Source of the DNA: Scylla paramamosain
Lineage: Eukaryota; Arthropoda; Malacostraca; Decapoda; Portunidae
NCBI RefSeq assembly: GCF_035594125.1
Contig: NC_087186.1
Span: 1,327,728-1,391,727, forward strand
Direction: 5' to 3'
Length of the DNA stretch: 64,000 nucleotides
A program made the translations under genes and the position numbers. Positions 1-11,251 of the stretch are shown here, piece by piece. The number at the start of each line of letters is the position of its first letter. Position 1 is the stretch's first letter. The notes beneath the pieces are model-generated. The model saw only the letters and a list, made by a program, of their open reading frames with translations, searched no databases and was not told the origin of the DNA.

Positions 1-1222
1 ACGCAAACACTTAGGAGGAAGCTGGCAATGAAACGTTACTGGCGTGGTGTAGCGGAGGGCCCCACAAACTTCATTAAAGAAAACCACTCGACTTGCAAGA
101 AGATGACGTATGGGTATCTATAATAATTAAATATGCCCAATATTTATTTTTGTTTTACTTTTGTACTTTTGTGGGAATGAAAGGTTAAGTAGTTGTTTAG
201 GCTGGCAAGTGTCTGTTTTATTACACTCCTTCCAAGACAGAGCGTCATCAGTGTTAGGCTGATTGTGAAACTGCTGTATGAGATGTAGAAAGTATGATGA
301 AATTTGTAGCCAAACTTGAATGCCTATAAACTCGAGCGTTTTAGTGAATATATAGTGTTCGTGGATTACAGTGACAGTGAGATGATTACAGTGAAGCGCG
401 CGGAGAGGTGTGTACAGTATAGTGTCATAGAGCCGCGAGTTAGTGCAATAGGAAATGGCGCACGACGTAATAGCCTTTGCCAGGTGCGGGACAGGGTATA
501 AACACACTGATGCACAAACTGGTGCTGGATTTGTACGTCTGGAATTGTTATCGCTGGAAGTACACAATACGAGTGAAGCGAGGCATGGGCGTAACTGGGG
601 GAACAATGCGAGCAATTTAGAAGAGGGCTGTAGAAAAGAGTGGACGGTTTTATCGGTGACTTAAGTGTTGGTGCAGCACAAGTTGGTCACCACGCCTGCC
701 AGCCAAGGCGTGGGTGATGTTAGTGATACACCGGAGTCTGACAGTAGTGACAGTGATAAAGATCAACTGTGACGTAGTTTTCACTTTAAATCCCCTTGCA
801 TTTCCATCACTCCCTGGCTTCGCTGATGTCCAAACAGTGCCCGGTAAACTCATCAGGTAAAACAAATATTACACCGTACAAGACATGTTCTTTATTGATC
901 TCAGACAAATATCATACAAGTATTTACAGATAAGTACACAAAATGTATATAAGATCATAACAACAGTGTATAAACACGTCCCTCACATGAAGCAGAGCAG
1001 CTGTATTCTTGTGCTTAACTGAATTCATAAAGTACACGAAGACTGATGCATGAATGAAATCCTGATGGCGAGTCTGGCTCGGTAATTCAGGAAGGTTGAG
1101 GTAATTACTACTCACCTTCACAGATATGTACAAAAAATATATACAACATCATAATAACTGGCTCAGTAATTCAGTAAATACTACTCAATTTACTCCTGCA
1201 GTTTCACGCCATAACTCAGCGC
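1..1222. other. Non-coding stretch, no gene recognised
   Basis: Only short open frames occur here and none resembles a known family. There is weak local similarity between 920-970 and 1120-1165 (both contain tacagata-gtacaaaa-like text followed by ATCATAA), which could be an old tandem duplication. No RNA gene or splice-bounded exon could be supported by eye. Confidence 0.6.
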
Positions 1223-1405
1223 TTGGAGGCCTCGCTGGCTGTTTACCCCGCCTTCCATGACAAAGATCTCATCATCGTCCACCACCTCGCCAGCGAAACA
1301 CTCGTAGGTGGCCTGGTCTCGCCTCTCTGTGTACTGGTAATATTCCAGACAGTGTTGGTGGTGATGGGGGGAAAAATTACTGACACTTATTTCATAGATT
1401 TTTTT

Positions 1406-1408
<3 letters not shown>

Positions 1409-1496
<88 letters not shown>
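1409..1496. repeat. (TC)n microsatellite
   Basis: An uninterrupted TC dinucleotide run of about 44 units. The apparent 93-residue frame at 1223-1504 ends in translated repeat and is not a gene. Confidence 0.97.
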
Positions 1497-1498
<2 letters not shown>

Positions 1499-1568
1499 AA
1501 CTAATGGTTGCTCTGTCTTGTGTAATCATCTTTACCGCAGCCAACTGATTCAGACATTACCACCATAA

Positions 1569-1716
<148 letters not shown>

Positions 1717-1970
1717 TATTTATTAATCAATTAATGAATTTATTTATTTATCAATTTATTTCTGTATTTTTGTATCGAGTGAGGGGAAGGTGAAGGATGA
1801 CGGCGTCCCTCTTACCTGACAGTGGGATGGAGGAGGGGCTGGGGGGAGGGGGGGAGAGATGAGAGGTGAATTAATAAGGTAGACAGATAAACAGTAGTCA
1901 TATGGAGCTGATTTTTTGTTTACACGCCATGTAAGTAAAGAATTCAAACAAACAATGCAACGAACAATGT

Positions 1971-1975
<5 letters not shown>

Positions 1976-2006
<31 letters not shown>

Positions 2007-2027
2007 GCTAAGCTAAGCTAAGCTAAG
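1976..2027. repeat. (AC)n plus a CTAAG pentamer repeat
   Basis: An AC run of about 14 units passes directly into five CTAAG units (2003-2027). On the other strand the pentamer reads TTAGC, one base from the TTAGG arthropod telomere unit. Five units are too few to call an interstitial telomere. Confidence 0.9.
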
Positions 2028-2157
2028 TGGATTGTTGGATGGGTGTGTGGGTCGTTTAGTGAGTGGATGCGTGAGTGATCAGGTGCGTGGATAGGTGGTG
2101 AAAAATAAAATAATTGTAGTTTTTTATCATTGTAATTTGTGGCAAGAAATTCAATAC

Positions 2158-2158
2158 A

Positions 2159-2189
<31 letters not shown>

Positions 2190-2295
2190 AAAAATAAACA
2201 AATATAATTGAATAACTACTTTTAATAATAATAATAGTAATAACTACTACTACTACTTCTACTACTACTACTGACAAAGAACAATAATAATAATT
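2158..2295. repeat. (AAAT)n and imperfect (TAA)/(TAC) simple repeats
   Basis: About eight AAAT units (2158-2189) are followed by degenerate AAT and ACT trinucleotide runs (2222-2295). No coding sequence is associated. Confidence 0.85.
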
Positions 2296-2404
2296 AAGTA
2301 CTATTAACATTTAATCTCACACCAACAACAGTAACAAGTACAGTTGCAACTTTATATATAAAATAAATTATAAATATATAAATAATTATATATAATCGAG
2401 AATA

Positions 2405-2408
<4 letters not shown>

Positions 2409-2491
<83 letters not shown>
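2409..2491. repeat. (TC)n microsatellite
   Basis: An uninterrupted TC run of about 41 units. Confidence 0.97.
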
Positions 2492-2494
<3 letters not shown>

Positions 2495-2639
2495 ACTTAG
2501 CGAGAATAAAATGGATCCCCATCAAAGAAAAAATGGAGACAAGGCGGCAGGTGCTGGTTGACAAGGTGAAATTCGTTTTCTGTGGCTTATAGAAGTAGGG
2601 GAATCTATTCTGTATCAAACACCTCTACCTCCACCTCGT

Positions 2640-2790
2640 CTATAAAGGAAGAGGAAAAGGAGGAGGAGGAGGAGAAGGAGGAGGAGAAGGATGTATAATC
2701 TTGTGTTTTTTTTTAAGTAAAATGATATTACTTTGATTTCTTCCTTCTCAATTCCTCCTCTCCTCCTCCTCCTCCTCCTCCTCTTCCCAT
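2640..2790. repeat. GGA-rich and TCC-rich opposed simple repeats
   Basis: A purine GGA/GAA tract (about 2648-2690) is followed some 60 bp later by a TCC/CTC tract (2751-2783). The two are roughly complementary and could pair as an imperfect hairpin. No gene is visible. Confidence 0.75.
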
Positions 2791-2981
2791 TCTTATCTCT
2801 TTCATTTATTCTTCCTTGAGGATGTCCACTATAGCATTTTGTGGAAGGATATGAATGGGGCTTAAATAGTAATAGTATATGTAAACAGGTTACTTCTCAA
2901 GGTCACTCCGGACTTTTCAAGGTCACTACTTGATCCTTAGTTCTCCTTCATGGCTTTTACTTAAATTGTATGCGTTTGTAA

Positions 2982-2997
2982 ATTATTATTATTATTA

Positions 2998-3064
<67 letters not shown>

Positions 3065-3074
3065 CATTATTACA
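2982..3074. repeat. (TTA)n microsatellite
   Basis: About 27 ATT/TTA units with two single-base interruptions. The flanks (2791-2981 and 3075-3144) contain nothing recognisable. Confidence 0.95.
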
Positions 3075-3144
3075 TATCATAATAAATGAGATATTATCGC
3101 ATTAATTCATTTTAATTTTATGATCCTGTCTCTCCATTTTATGG

Positions 3145-3767
3145 ACGGTGGACGACCAGCTGACCTGTAAGCAGCATGTCGCCAGCACCGTAACATCAGC
3201 TACCTACAGGCTGTACATGCTGCGCAGACTCAGGTCGCTGGGGACGCCGACAGATGAGTTAAGGGGAGTGTACCTCACCTTCAGCCTCCCCAAACTCATG
3301 TACGCCTCCCCAGCGTGGTCCTCCTCCCTCACACACACACTCAACAGCTACAGCTAGAGAGTATGCAGAAAAGGGCGTGCAGGGTCATCCTTGGCCCTGC
3401 ATACACCACCTATGAAGAAGCCCTGACCACCCTGAGTCTGTCCAGACTATCCACCAGTCACCGAGAGGCTCTGGAGAAGTTTGGAAGGGGACTACTGCAT
3501 CATCCACGTCTCAGAAACATGCTGCTGCCTGACGCGCCTCGCCCGGTCCGTGCCACCAGACACCACAACAAGATAACGCCCCTTAAGGCGCCGCGCACGG
3601 ACCGGTGCAGACTCAGTGCGATTCCCACCATGGTGCGAGTCACCAATCAATAGTCCCTTCTAGATTAGACTTACCTTTAGGATTAATACTAAGTATTTCC
3701 CCACCCCCTCTGTACACTTTCAGTTTGTTAACTGCCTAAATAATAAACCGTTTATTATTATTATTAT

Positions 3768-3771
<4 letters not shown>
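3145..3771 (+). pseudogene. LINE-L family, 5'-truncated 3' fragment (C-terminal RT region)
   Basis: This is the C-terminal end of a non-LTR retrotransposon polyprotein, downstream of the RT catalytic core. It matches the longer copy at 50,251-53,251: both share the DDQLT-K-QHVAST start, the QKRACRVILGPAYTTYEEAL block, the DAPRP..RHHNKITPLKAP block and the same 3' untranslated sequence ending in AATAAACCGTTT(ATT)n. Homology starts abruptly at 3145 (ACGGTGGACGACC), as expected for 5' truncation during target-primed reverse transcription. Two breaks are visible: a TAA at about 3168, where the other copy has TGG, and a short insertion of CACA near 3335 that shifts the frame between the halves at 3148-3357 and 3315-3653. 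It cannot encode a functional enzyme. Clade assignment (CR1/L2/RTE-X-like) is from general motif style only. Confidence 0.9.
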
Positions 3772-3833
<62 letters not shown>

Positions 3834-3877
3834 CTGGGAGGAGCAGGAGGAGGAGGAGGAGGAGGAGACATTGGTCA

Positions 3878-3967
<90 letters not shown>
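3752..3967. repeat. Compound 3'-tail microsatellite (ATT)n-(AC)n, GGA, (TC)n
   Basis: The LINE-L 3' end runs into (ATT)7, (AC)n at 3772-3832, GGA repeats at 3840-3868, and (TC)n at 3880-3967. The other LINE-L copy also ends in (ATT)n-(AC)n (53,222-53,281), so the ATT tail, and possibly the AC run, belongs to the element's 3' terminus. Confidence 0.9.
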
Positions 3968-3969
<2 letters not shown>

Positions 3970-4217
3970 ACATTATAAGTGTTAGCAATAACGGTCTTTT
4001 ATTGGAAGCTTTAATAAATGAACATAACGAATCCGTGTGAAGCCGAAGACCCAGTCAATGGTGGCATCTGAATGCATGAGTCGCCCAGACCTTTTCATAT
4101 TCATACGAAAAACTTCATGAAGGAATATGTATGCGGTGCACTGCAAAAAAGAAAATAAATAAATAAATAAATAAGTAAAAAAAATAAAATAAATACATAA
4201 ATAAATAAAAGTCAAAG

Positions 4218-4887
<670 letters not shown>

Positions 4888-7057
4888 GGAGGCAGTAGAC
4901 ACCTGCCGAAACGATAATTACTCCCAGTGAGGTCTAAAGCACTGTTCAAGGGGTGCTGTGAACTTATCATTAAACCCAGCTGTGACCTCACTGAACGTTT
5001 CCCTTTGTGTCTCACAACACAAGGGGGCAGTCACAGCCTGCCCTCTAAAGACAACTCTCTTCCTCCACACAAAACTACAAGCACCTAATAACACACACAC
5101 CCTTCACTCAAAAATTTTAAAATCATGGCGACTACTACACCAGCCTCGGAGTCCCCATCTGGGGAGGGGACCATAAATGTCCCCAGGTCGGACTGCCTTT
5201 CCGTCGACGACCCTAAGTCTCTTGACACCCCCATCAACTTTTTCTTCATTAACTTCTGCAACATTCGCGGTCTAAGATCTAATTTTCAATCTATAGAACA
5301 CCACCTCTCCTCTTCTAAACCTCATTTCTTTTCCTCACTGAAACTCAGGTGTCTGAGGCAACTGACAGTAGCCCCTTTTCTGTTCCCTCCTACTTTCTCT
5401 ATCCTCATTTTCGATCCAAAGCTGGATGCTGTGTTTATGTGCGCAATGAGTGCCCACGCTCTTCAATCTTCCGAGTTTTCCACCATCTGGCTACGACTAC
5501 AGAGTCATTCTCATACTAAATTTATCTGTGCTGTATACCTCTCACCTAACTCCTCTGACTATAAGAAAATCTTTGACTACTTAACTTCCAAAGTGGAGCA
5601 CATTCTGACCCTCTTCCCTTTTGCAGAGATCTCCATTCTTGGAGACTTCAATGTTCACCACCAGCTTTGGCTTTCCTATCCCTTCACTGACCATCCTGGT
5701 GAACTAGCCTACAACTTTGCTATCCTCCGTGACCTAGAGCAATTGGTGCAACACCCTACTCGTATTCCTGACCGTCTTGGAGATACGCCCAATATTCTTG
5801 ACCTTTTCCTGACCTCTAATCCTTCTGCTTATGCTGTCACCCTTTCTTCTCCGTTGGGCTCCTCCGATCACAATATCATATCTTTACCTTTTCCTATCAC
5901 TCCAATCCCTCCTTAGGATCCCCCTAAGCGAAGGTGCCTCTGGCGTTTTGCCTCTGCTAGTTGGGGGGACCTGAGGAGATATTTTGCTGATTTTCCTTGG
6001 AATGACTACTGCTTCCGTGTCAGAGACCCGTCTTCGTGTGCTGAGCGCATAACAGAGGTGATAGTGTCTGGCATGGAGGCGTACATTCCTCACTCTTTTT
6101 CTCGTCCTAAACCTTCTAAACCTTGGTTTAACACAGCTTGTTCTCGTGCTATACATGATAGAGAGGTGACCCACAAAAGGTACTTAAACCTTCCATCACC
6201 AGAATCTCATGCACTTTATATTTCTGCCCGGAACCATGCCAAGTCTGTTCTCCAACTAGCCAAAAACTCCTTCATTAACAGAAAATGTCAAAAACTTTCA
6301 AGATCTAACTCCCGTCGTGATTTCTGGCATCTAGCCCAAAAAATATCTCCAGTAACTTTGCTTCTTCTTCTTTCCCTCCTCTATTTCAACCAGATGGCAC
6401 CACTGCTATCACATCTATTTCTAAAGCTGAACTCTTCGCTCAAACCTTTGCTACAAACGCTACCTTGGATGATTCTGGGCTTGTTCCTCCCTCTCCTCCA
6501 CCCTCTGACTACTTCATGCCACCTATTAAAATTCTTCGCAATGATGTTTTCCATGCCCTCGCTGGCCTAAACCCTCGGAAGGCTTATGGACCTGATGGGG
6601 TCCCTCCTATTGTTCTCCGAAACTGTGCCTTCGTGCTTGCACCTTGCCTAGTCAAACTCTTTCAGCTGTCTGTCTGTCAACATCTACCTTTCCTTCTTGC
6701 TGGAAGTTTGCCTACATTCAACCTGTTCCTAAAATGGGTGACCGTTCTAATCCCTCAAACTACCGTCTTATTGCTTTAATTTCCTGCCGATCTAAAGTTT
6801 TTGAATCTATCCTCAACAGGAAGATTTTTAAACATCTATCACTTCACAACCTTCTATCTGATCGCCAGTATGGGTTCCGTCAAGGCCGCTCTACTGGTGA
6901 TCTTGTTGCTTTCCTTACTGAGTCTTGGTCATCCTCTTTTAGAGACTTTGGTGAAACTTTTGCTGTTGCCTTGGACATCTCAAAAGCCTTTGATAGAGTC
7001 TGGCACAAAGCTTTGATTTCCAAACTACCCTCCTACGGTTTCTATCCTTCTCTCTGT
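4888..7057 (+). mobile_element. LINE-J copy 1, 3'-truncated non-LTR retrotransposon
   Basis: This is one of four copies in the window of a Jockey/CR1-superfamily-like LINE, here named LINE-J. The 5' untranslated region begins around GGAGGCAGTA at 4888 and matches 18,037 and about 33,160. It is followed by an AP-type endonuclease region and the first part of a reverse transcriptase. Similarity to copy 2 stops sharply at 7057, inside the RT coding region just after the SYGFYPSLC segment. Loss of the 3' half is unusual for a LINE, whose insertions are normally 5'-truncated, so a later deletion or rearrangement is the likely cause. The sequence from 7058 to 7400 is not LINE-J and was not recognised. 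Confidence 0.92.
5125..7057 (+). pseudogene. LINE-J copy 1 endonuclease-RT polyprotein remnant
   Basis: The region would nick target DNA and reverse-transcribe LINE RNA. Endonuclease motifs seen are the [10 protein letters not shown] block and SSDHNIISL (about residues 173-250). The RT part shows NPRKAYGPDG, SNYRLIAL, QYGFRQGRSTGDL and ALDISKAFDRVWH. Breaks relative to copy 2: a 1-nt deletion near 5326 scrambles the frame after KPHFF, and a 14-nt deletion near 5447 brings the frame back. A CAG-to-TAG change makes a stop at 5914. There are further frameshifts near 6335 and 6670. The 19641-19650 deletion of copy 2 is absent here, so LDDSGLVPP is in frame. The start at 5125 (ATGGCGACTACT) corresponds to ATG 18,278 in copy 2. 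It is non-functional. Confidence 0.9.
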
Positions 7058-7397
7058 GATGCGGGATACAAGAGGCTAGAGGGGACACAGCAGAATTAAT
7101 ATCAACAAAATACAACCTAAAATATCACTAGAAAGCAAAATTAATAATAAATACAAATAAACTCATCTCGACATTTTGAGGTCGACGCAACAACAGTCAG
7201 ATTCTAAGTGTAAGTGCAGTCTATTTTTTTTCGCCTATATCTCCATTAATTTCAACCGTCACGCGTTCCTGCTGCTTTTTAATGGTTGCCTAATGGTTCC
7301 CCTCCCTGTGTTGAGGTGATGGGGGAGGAAATAGTGGGAGAAATGGGGGGAAATATACTGTTACCGTTTGTTTACATTTGTGGGAGGCGATACATGC

Positions 7398-7477
<80 letters not shown>

Positions 7478-7728
7478 AGTCGTGAAGGATTGTAGGAAAT
7501 TAGGCAGTGAAGGATAGAAGGTAAAAATTATGACCTTGAATATACTATCACTATCATGTGCTTTCAAGGCCATTCTCTTGTCACTATCAGACACCTACAC
7601 CTTCTCCAGTCACCGTCTTGATCTTGATGGTACAGGTAGCACAGGATCACTCCTGAGCCAGGCCTTTGGATCGGCAACTCCTTTAGAAGGGGAAAAAAAA
7701 AATAAATAAACGAACGGCATCCTCTATC
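7058..7728. other. Spacer with (TC)n microsatellite at 7401-7474
   Basis: Contains a TC run of about 37 units. The stretch from about 7600 to 7728 may be the 3' untranslated region of the adjoining minus-strand LINE, because it follows that element's stop codon and contains an A-rich run at 7693-7708. No gene is supported. Confidence 0.7.
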
Positions 7729-8666
7729 CTAATTATTCGTACATCTGGCACGCCACATTCTCTCCAGAAACTCTTTCACCGCCTCAATCATCCTTTCATT
7801 CGCCTTTCTACACAGTCCCAGCAACAACACCATCCATTCTTTTCCTGTCTTCTCCACTCTTTCATTCCTATTATGCCCTAACTCAGTCAGTATCACTTGC
7901 ATCATCTCATTCCTGTCTCTGGCATACTTCACACACTCCAGCACCACATGTTCCACCGTCTCATCCTCTCCCATGTCACACATCCGGCACACTTTGCTAC
8001 GGGACTCAGACCACCTGTAACTCCTTGCATTCACATCCATACACTGTGCCCTCGCTCGGAAGAGAAGATCACCGCCCAGCTTTCCATCACACCACCTTTC
8101 ATACCTCGGGGCCTCTTTCTCCTTGTACCATTCCAGGATCTTCTTTCTTTCCATCTCATTCTTCCATTCATTCAGTCCCACACATTTCACTTCTATGTCT
8201 GTCTCATTCTTCCATTTTCTCACATCCCATTCGGCTCCCATTCTACCTCCTCTTGTTACCACCCATTCACGCTCATTTTGATTCCTCCCAGCCATTCTTA
8301 TCGCCCACACAACTTGCAATCCATTCCTGTCTGTCATTCTCATGCACCTCTTCCTCCATTTGCTTCCACTTTCATTCCACAGGTACACCTTCCTTGCTAT
8401 TCTTGCATCATCCATTCTCTCAAGCCTAATCTAGTACCTAAGTGTGGCTTTTGTGAGTCTTTCCCTAAAGGTGCTCCATCCCATATCACCTCTCAAGGCT
8501 TCAACTACTGTGCACCTCGGTGCACTTAGTGCCATCCCTGCTACTCTATTCTGGCCCACTTCTAACTTATCAATTTCACTTTCATTCCATGCAATCACAT
8601 CCATACCATACATTATACATGGCACAGCCACCCTCTTCCACACTTCTCTCAACACATCATACTTAC
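7729..8666 (-). pseudogene. LINE C-terminal domain with CCHC zinc-knuckle-like motif
   Basis: The main intact frame (8415-7729, 228 residues) is rich in Arg, Glu, Trp and Met. It carries CRMCDMGEDETVEHVVLEC, a C-X2-C-X7-H-X4-C arrangement typical of the nucleic-acid-binding C-terminal end of several LINE polyproteins. The upstream piece (8655-8431) has the LREVWKRVAVPCIMYGMDVI block, the usual segment after the RT thumb. A stop separates the two pieces near 8431. The frame ends ARCTNN-stop at 7729. It is a remnant, as the upstream RT half is displaced beyond the inserted CR1 element. Confidence 0.85.
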
Positions 8667-9743
8667 TTGCTGGACTTTAGTAAAGCATTTGACAAGGTAC
8701 CCCATCAAAGGCTCCTGAGAAAGGTTAGGGCACACGGGATAGATGGGAAGGTGTTAGGCTGGATAGGGTCATGGCTTGGTAACAGGCGACAGACAGTGGT
8801 AATAAACGGCTCGAAATCCGAGTGGGGTCATGTAATTAGTGGGGTGCCACAGGGATCAGTATTAGGGCCATTGTTATTTCAAATATATATCAATGACTTG
8901 GATAGTGGAATTAGTAGTGATGTTAGTAAATTTGCGGATGACACAAAGATAGGTAGATTAATTAGGTCAGAATCGGATGCCATCGCCTTGCAGGCAGATT
9001 TAGATAGAATGAATGAATGGACGGATAGATGGCAAATGCAATTTAATATCAGTACATGCAAAGTGCTTAGCGTAGGTAGAGGAAACCCACACAACAGGTA
9101 CACATTAAACAACCAAACTCTGGTAGGTACAGGGTACGAGAAAGATTTAGGAGTTATAGTTAGCTCTGAACTCCGTCTAGGGAAACAATGCATAGAAGCC
9201 AGAAACAAGGCAAATAGGGTACTAGGATTCATTTTTAGGAGTGTTAAAAGTAGAAGGCCGGAAGTAATATTAAAGATATACTTGGCGCTGGTCAGACCTC
9301 ATCTAGACTACGCTGTGCAGTTCTGGTCCCCACATTACAGGAAAGATATAGGTCTATTAGAATCAGTACAGAGGAGAATGACTAAAAGGATACAGGGGAT
9401 GAGGAGTATTCCTTACGAGGCGAGGTTGAAGCTGTTAAATTTACATTCTTTAGAGAGACGTAGGTTAAGAGGGGACCTGATAGAAGTCTTTAAGTGGTAT
9501 AAGGGTTATAACAAGGGAGATGTAAGCAAAATTCTTAGGATCAGCAACCAGGGTAGAACAAAAAATAACGGGTTCAAGCTTTAAAAAATTAGGTTTAGGA
9601 ATGAGATAGGAAAAAATTGGTTCTCAAATAGAGTGGTAGATGAGTGGAACAGACTCCGTAATCATGCAGTTAGTGCTAGGACACTAGAGAGCTTTAAGAG
9701 AAGAATAGACAAGTTTATGGATGGGGATAACAGATGGAAATAG
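8667..9743 (+). pseudogene. CR1/L2-like reverse transcriptase, C-terminal two-thirds
   Basis: Visible motifs in order: LDFSKAFDKVP (motif A with its Asp), SGVPQGSVLGPLLF (motif B), KFADDTKIG (motif C, FADD intact), DLGVIVSSEL, and the LVRPHLDYAVQFWSP and LESVQRRMTKRI blocks of the C-terminal region. A TAA at 9582 interrupts the frame. The same frame then continues to a TAG at 9741, with the WNRLRNHAV..LESFKRRIDKFM ending typical of the family. Everything upstream of motif A is missing, so no active enzyme can be made, although the catalytic Asp pair is preserved. The computed start near 8520 is host sequence and not the real N-terminus. Confidence 0.92.
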
Positions 9744-9826
9744 GTAGGTATATTTCATACAGGGACTGCCACGTGTAAGCCTGGTCGTTTCTTGCAGCTT
9801 CTCTTATTTCTTATGTTCTTATGTTC
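8667..9826 (+). mobile_element. CR1/L2-like LINE, strongly 5'-truncated, with complete 3' end
   Basis: The element starts inside RT motif A (LDFSKAFDKVPHQRLL) and runs to a 3' terminus of short TTATGTTC direct repeats near 9807-9826, the kind of 3' end known for CR1/L2-type LINEs. It lies in reverse orientation inside the minus-strand LINE, so it is the younger of the two. The same 3' untranslated sequence (GGGACTGCCACGTGTAAGCC...) occurs again at about 39,695-39,765 inside the Gypsy element. Confidence 0.9.
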
Positions 9827-10640
9827 TCTCATCCTTGCCGCGCTTCCCAATGGACCTACCCACTGGTTTACCATACTTATCTTTTCATTCTTTGCCTTTT
9901 GCACACCCACTGGGACTCATCCACATCCCTAAGTAATTGTAATCTTGCACCTGTTTCAGCTCATTCTCTCCAAGACTCCATACCACATTACTTTCATCCT
10001 CTGACCTATTCACAGTCATTACCTTGCTTCTCTCACTGCTAAATCTTACTCCAAAGTGTTTTCCGTACCCATCCACCACATCCAACAAACTTTGAAGCTC
10101 ATCTGCCGATTCACTCATAACAACTACGTCATCTGCATAAAGAAGCACACATACTTTATCGTTCCCCACACTTACCCCTACATTAATTCTTCTCATCCTG
10201 GCTGCTAGCTCTTCTGTATACAGGCTAAAAAGGTTTGGTGACAATATACAGCCCTGCCTAACTCCTCTCTCACTCTTCACCTAGTCTGTTTCTATGTCTC
10301 CTAATCTGTATCTAGCTCTTGTGTCCACATAAATACTTTGCACTATGTTAACAACCTTTGCATCCAATCCAATCTTCTCTAAGACTCTACCTAGCATTTC
10401 TCTGTTCACTCTATCATAAGCTTTCTCTATATCTAGAAAATCTAGGTACAAGTTATCCCCATCCTTCTTTTTCTTCTCAATCATTTCATTCACCACAAAC
10501 ATATTGTCCTCAGCTCTCCTATCCCCACGAAAACCATTCTATTCTTCACCCAGCACTCCAGCTCTCTCAATCCATTTACACAGTCTCTCATTCAACACTG
10601 CACTGAAAACTTTACCTATAGTATTCACTAATGCAATGGG
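9827..10640 (-). pseudogene. Minus-strand LINE reverse transcriptase core remnant
   Basis: Read from 10,640 downward: IGKVFSAVLNERLCKWIE (fingers), then NGFRGDRRAEDN, then LYLDFLDIEKAYDRVNR (motif A, Asp present), GVRQGCILSPNLFSLY (motif B) and VCVLLYADDVVVMSE (motif C, YADD intact), ending with NYLGMWMSPSG. Stops interrupt it near 10,540 and at 10,281-10,283 (TAG between GDIETD and VKSERG). The frame is lost again after AKGKE at about 9885. It continues biologically into 8666-7729 across the CR1 insertion. Confidence 0.88.
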
Positions 10641-11018
10641 GAGTTTTTGGAACTCAACCGCTAGATGTCGTTGCTGCTCATCTAACTGTAGGAAAGAGAG
10701 CTAAAACATTGATCATCATGATACTATTGAAATGATGTGTCGACTTTCCAATATCCGGTATGGTTAATATTGAGAATGTGATTAAATTTTTTTTGTGTAT
10801 GTGATTATCGAGTAAACTGCTAGCATTATCTTAAATAAAACATATTACAAGTATAAAAACTATTGATTTGGACGATGAAAAAAAAAAAAAAAATCACACT
10901 GTACTATATAGCATGACAGAACCTACTCACTAACATCGTGATATATGGCTCGTTTTTTTTTTTTTTTTTTTTGGGGGGGGTATTTTAGCATCCCCCTCAC
11001 GAAGCGAGCGACAAGGCA
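10641..11018. other. Spacer at the left edge of the satellite domain
   Basis: AT-rich sequence with an A run (10,879-10,894), a long T run followed by G8 (10,954-10,980), and no recognisable gene. Satellite-like text begins immediately after, at GTAATGTCCC about 11,019. Confidence 0.65.
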
Positions 11019-11191
11019 AAGTAATGTCCCTTTTTTTTTTTTCCTATATAATGTCCTTAACATGCATTTTGGCGTTTTTATACGCAATAAGATCAAAAAC
11101 TCTCAAAATACTTAATTTTGGTAATCTTATTCTTTTTTTCCATAATAGGTGTTTTAGCATGCGTTTTAGCATTTTGATACATAAGAAGCTC

Positions 11192-11251
<60 letters not shown>

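Larger units (their letters stand above)
7729..10640 (-). mobile_element. 5'-truncated minus-strand LINE with C-terminal CCHC motif, split by a CR1-like insertion
   Basis: Read on the minus strand from about 10,640 down to 7729, this is an RT-bearing LINE without its endonuclease region. It has two segments, 10,640-9827 (RT core) and 8666-7729 (C-terminal part), separated by the plus-strand element at 8667-9826. The reading sense resumes across the gap: ...GRLGSAARMR before it and SKYDVLREVWKR after it. Its 5' border near 10,640 is abrupt. It belongs to a different family from LINE-J, RTE and LINE-L; Jockey/I/R1-type is possible but I could not decide. Confidence 0.85.

Noticed and set aside
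316..664. Two overlapping small plus-strand frames near the window start
   Set aside because: Short, mutually overlapping, and without recognisable motifs.
2003..2027. Possible interstitial telomere (TTAGC pentamers)
   Set aside because: Only five units, the motif differs from the arthropod TTAGG unit, and it adjoins an (AC)n microsatellite.
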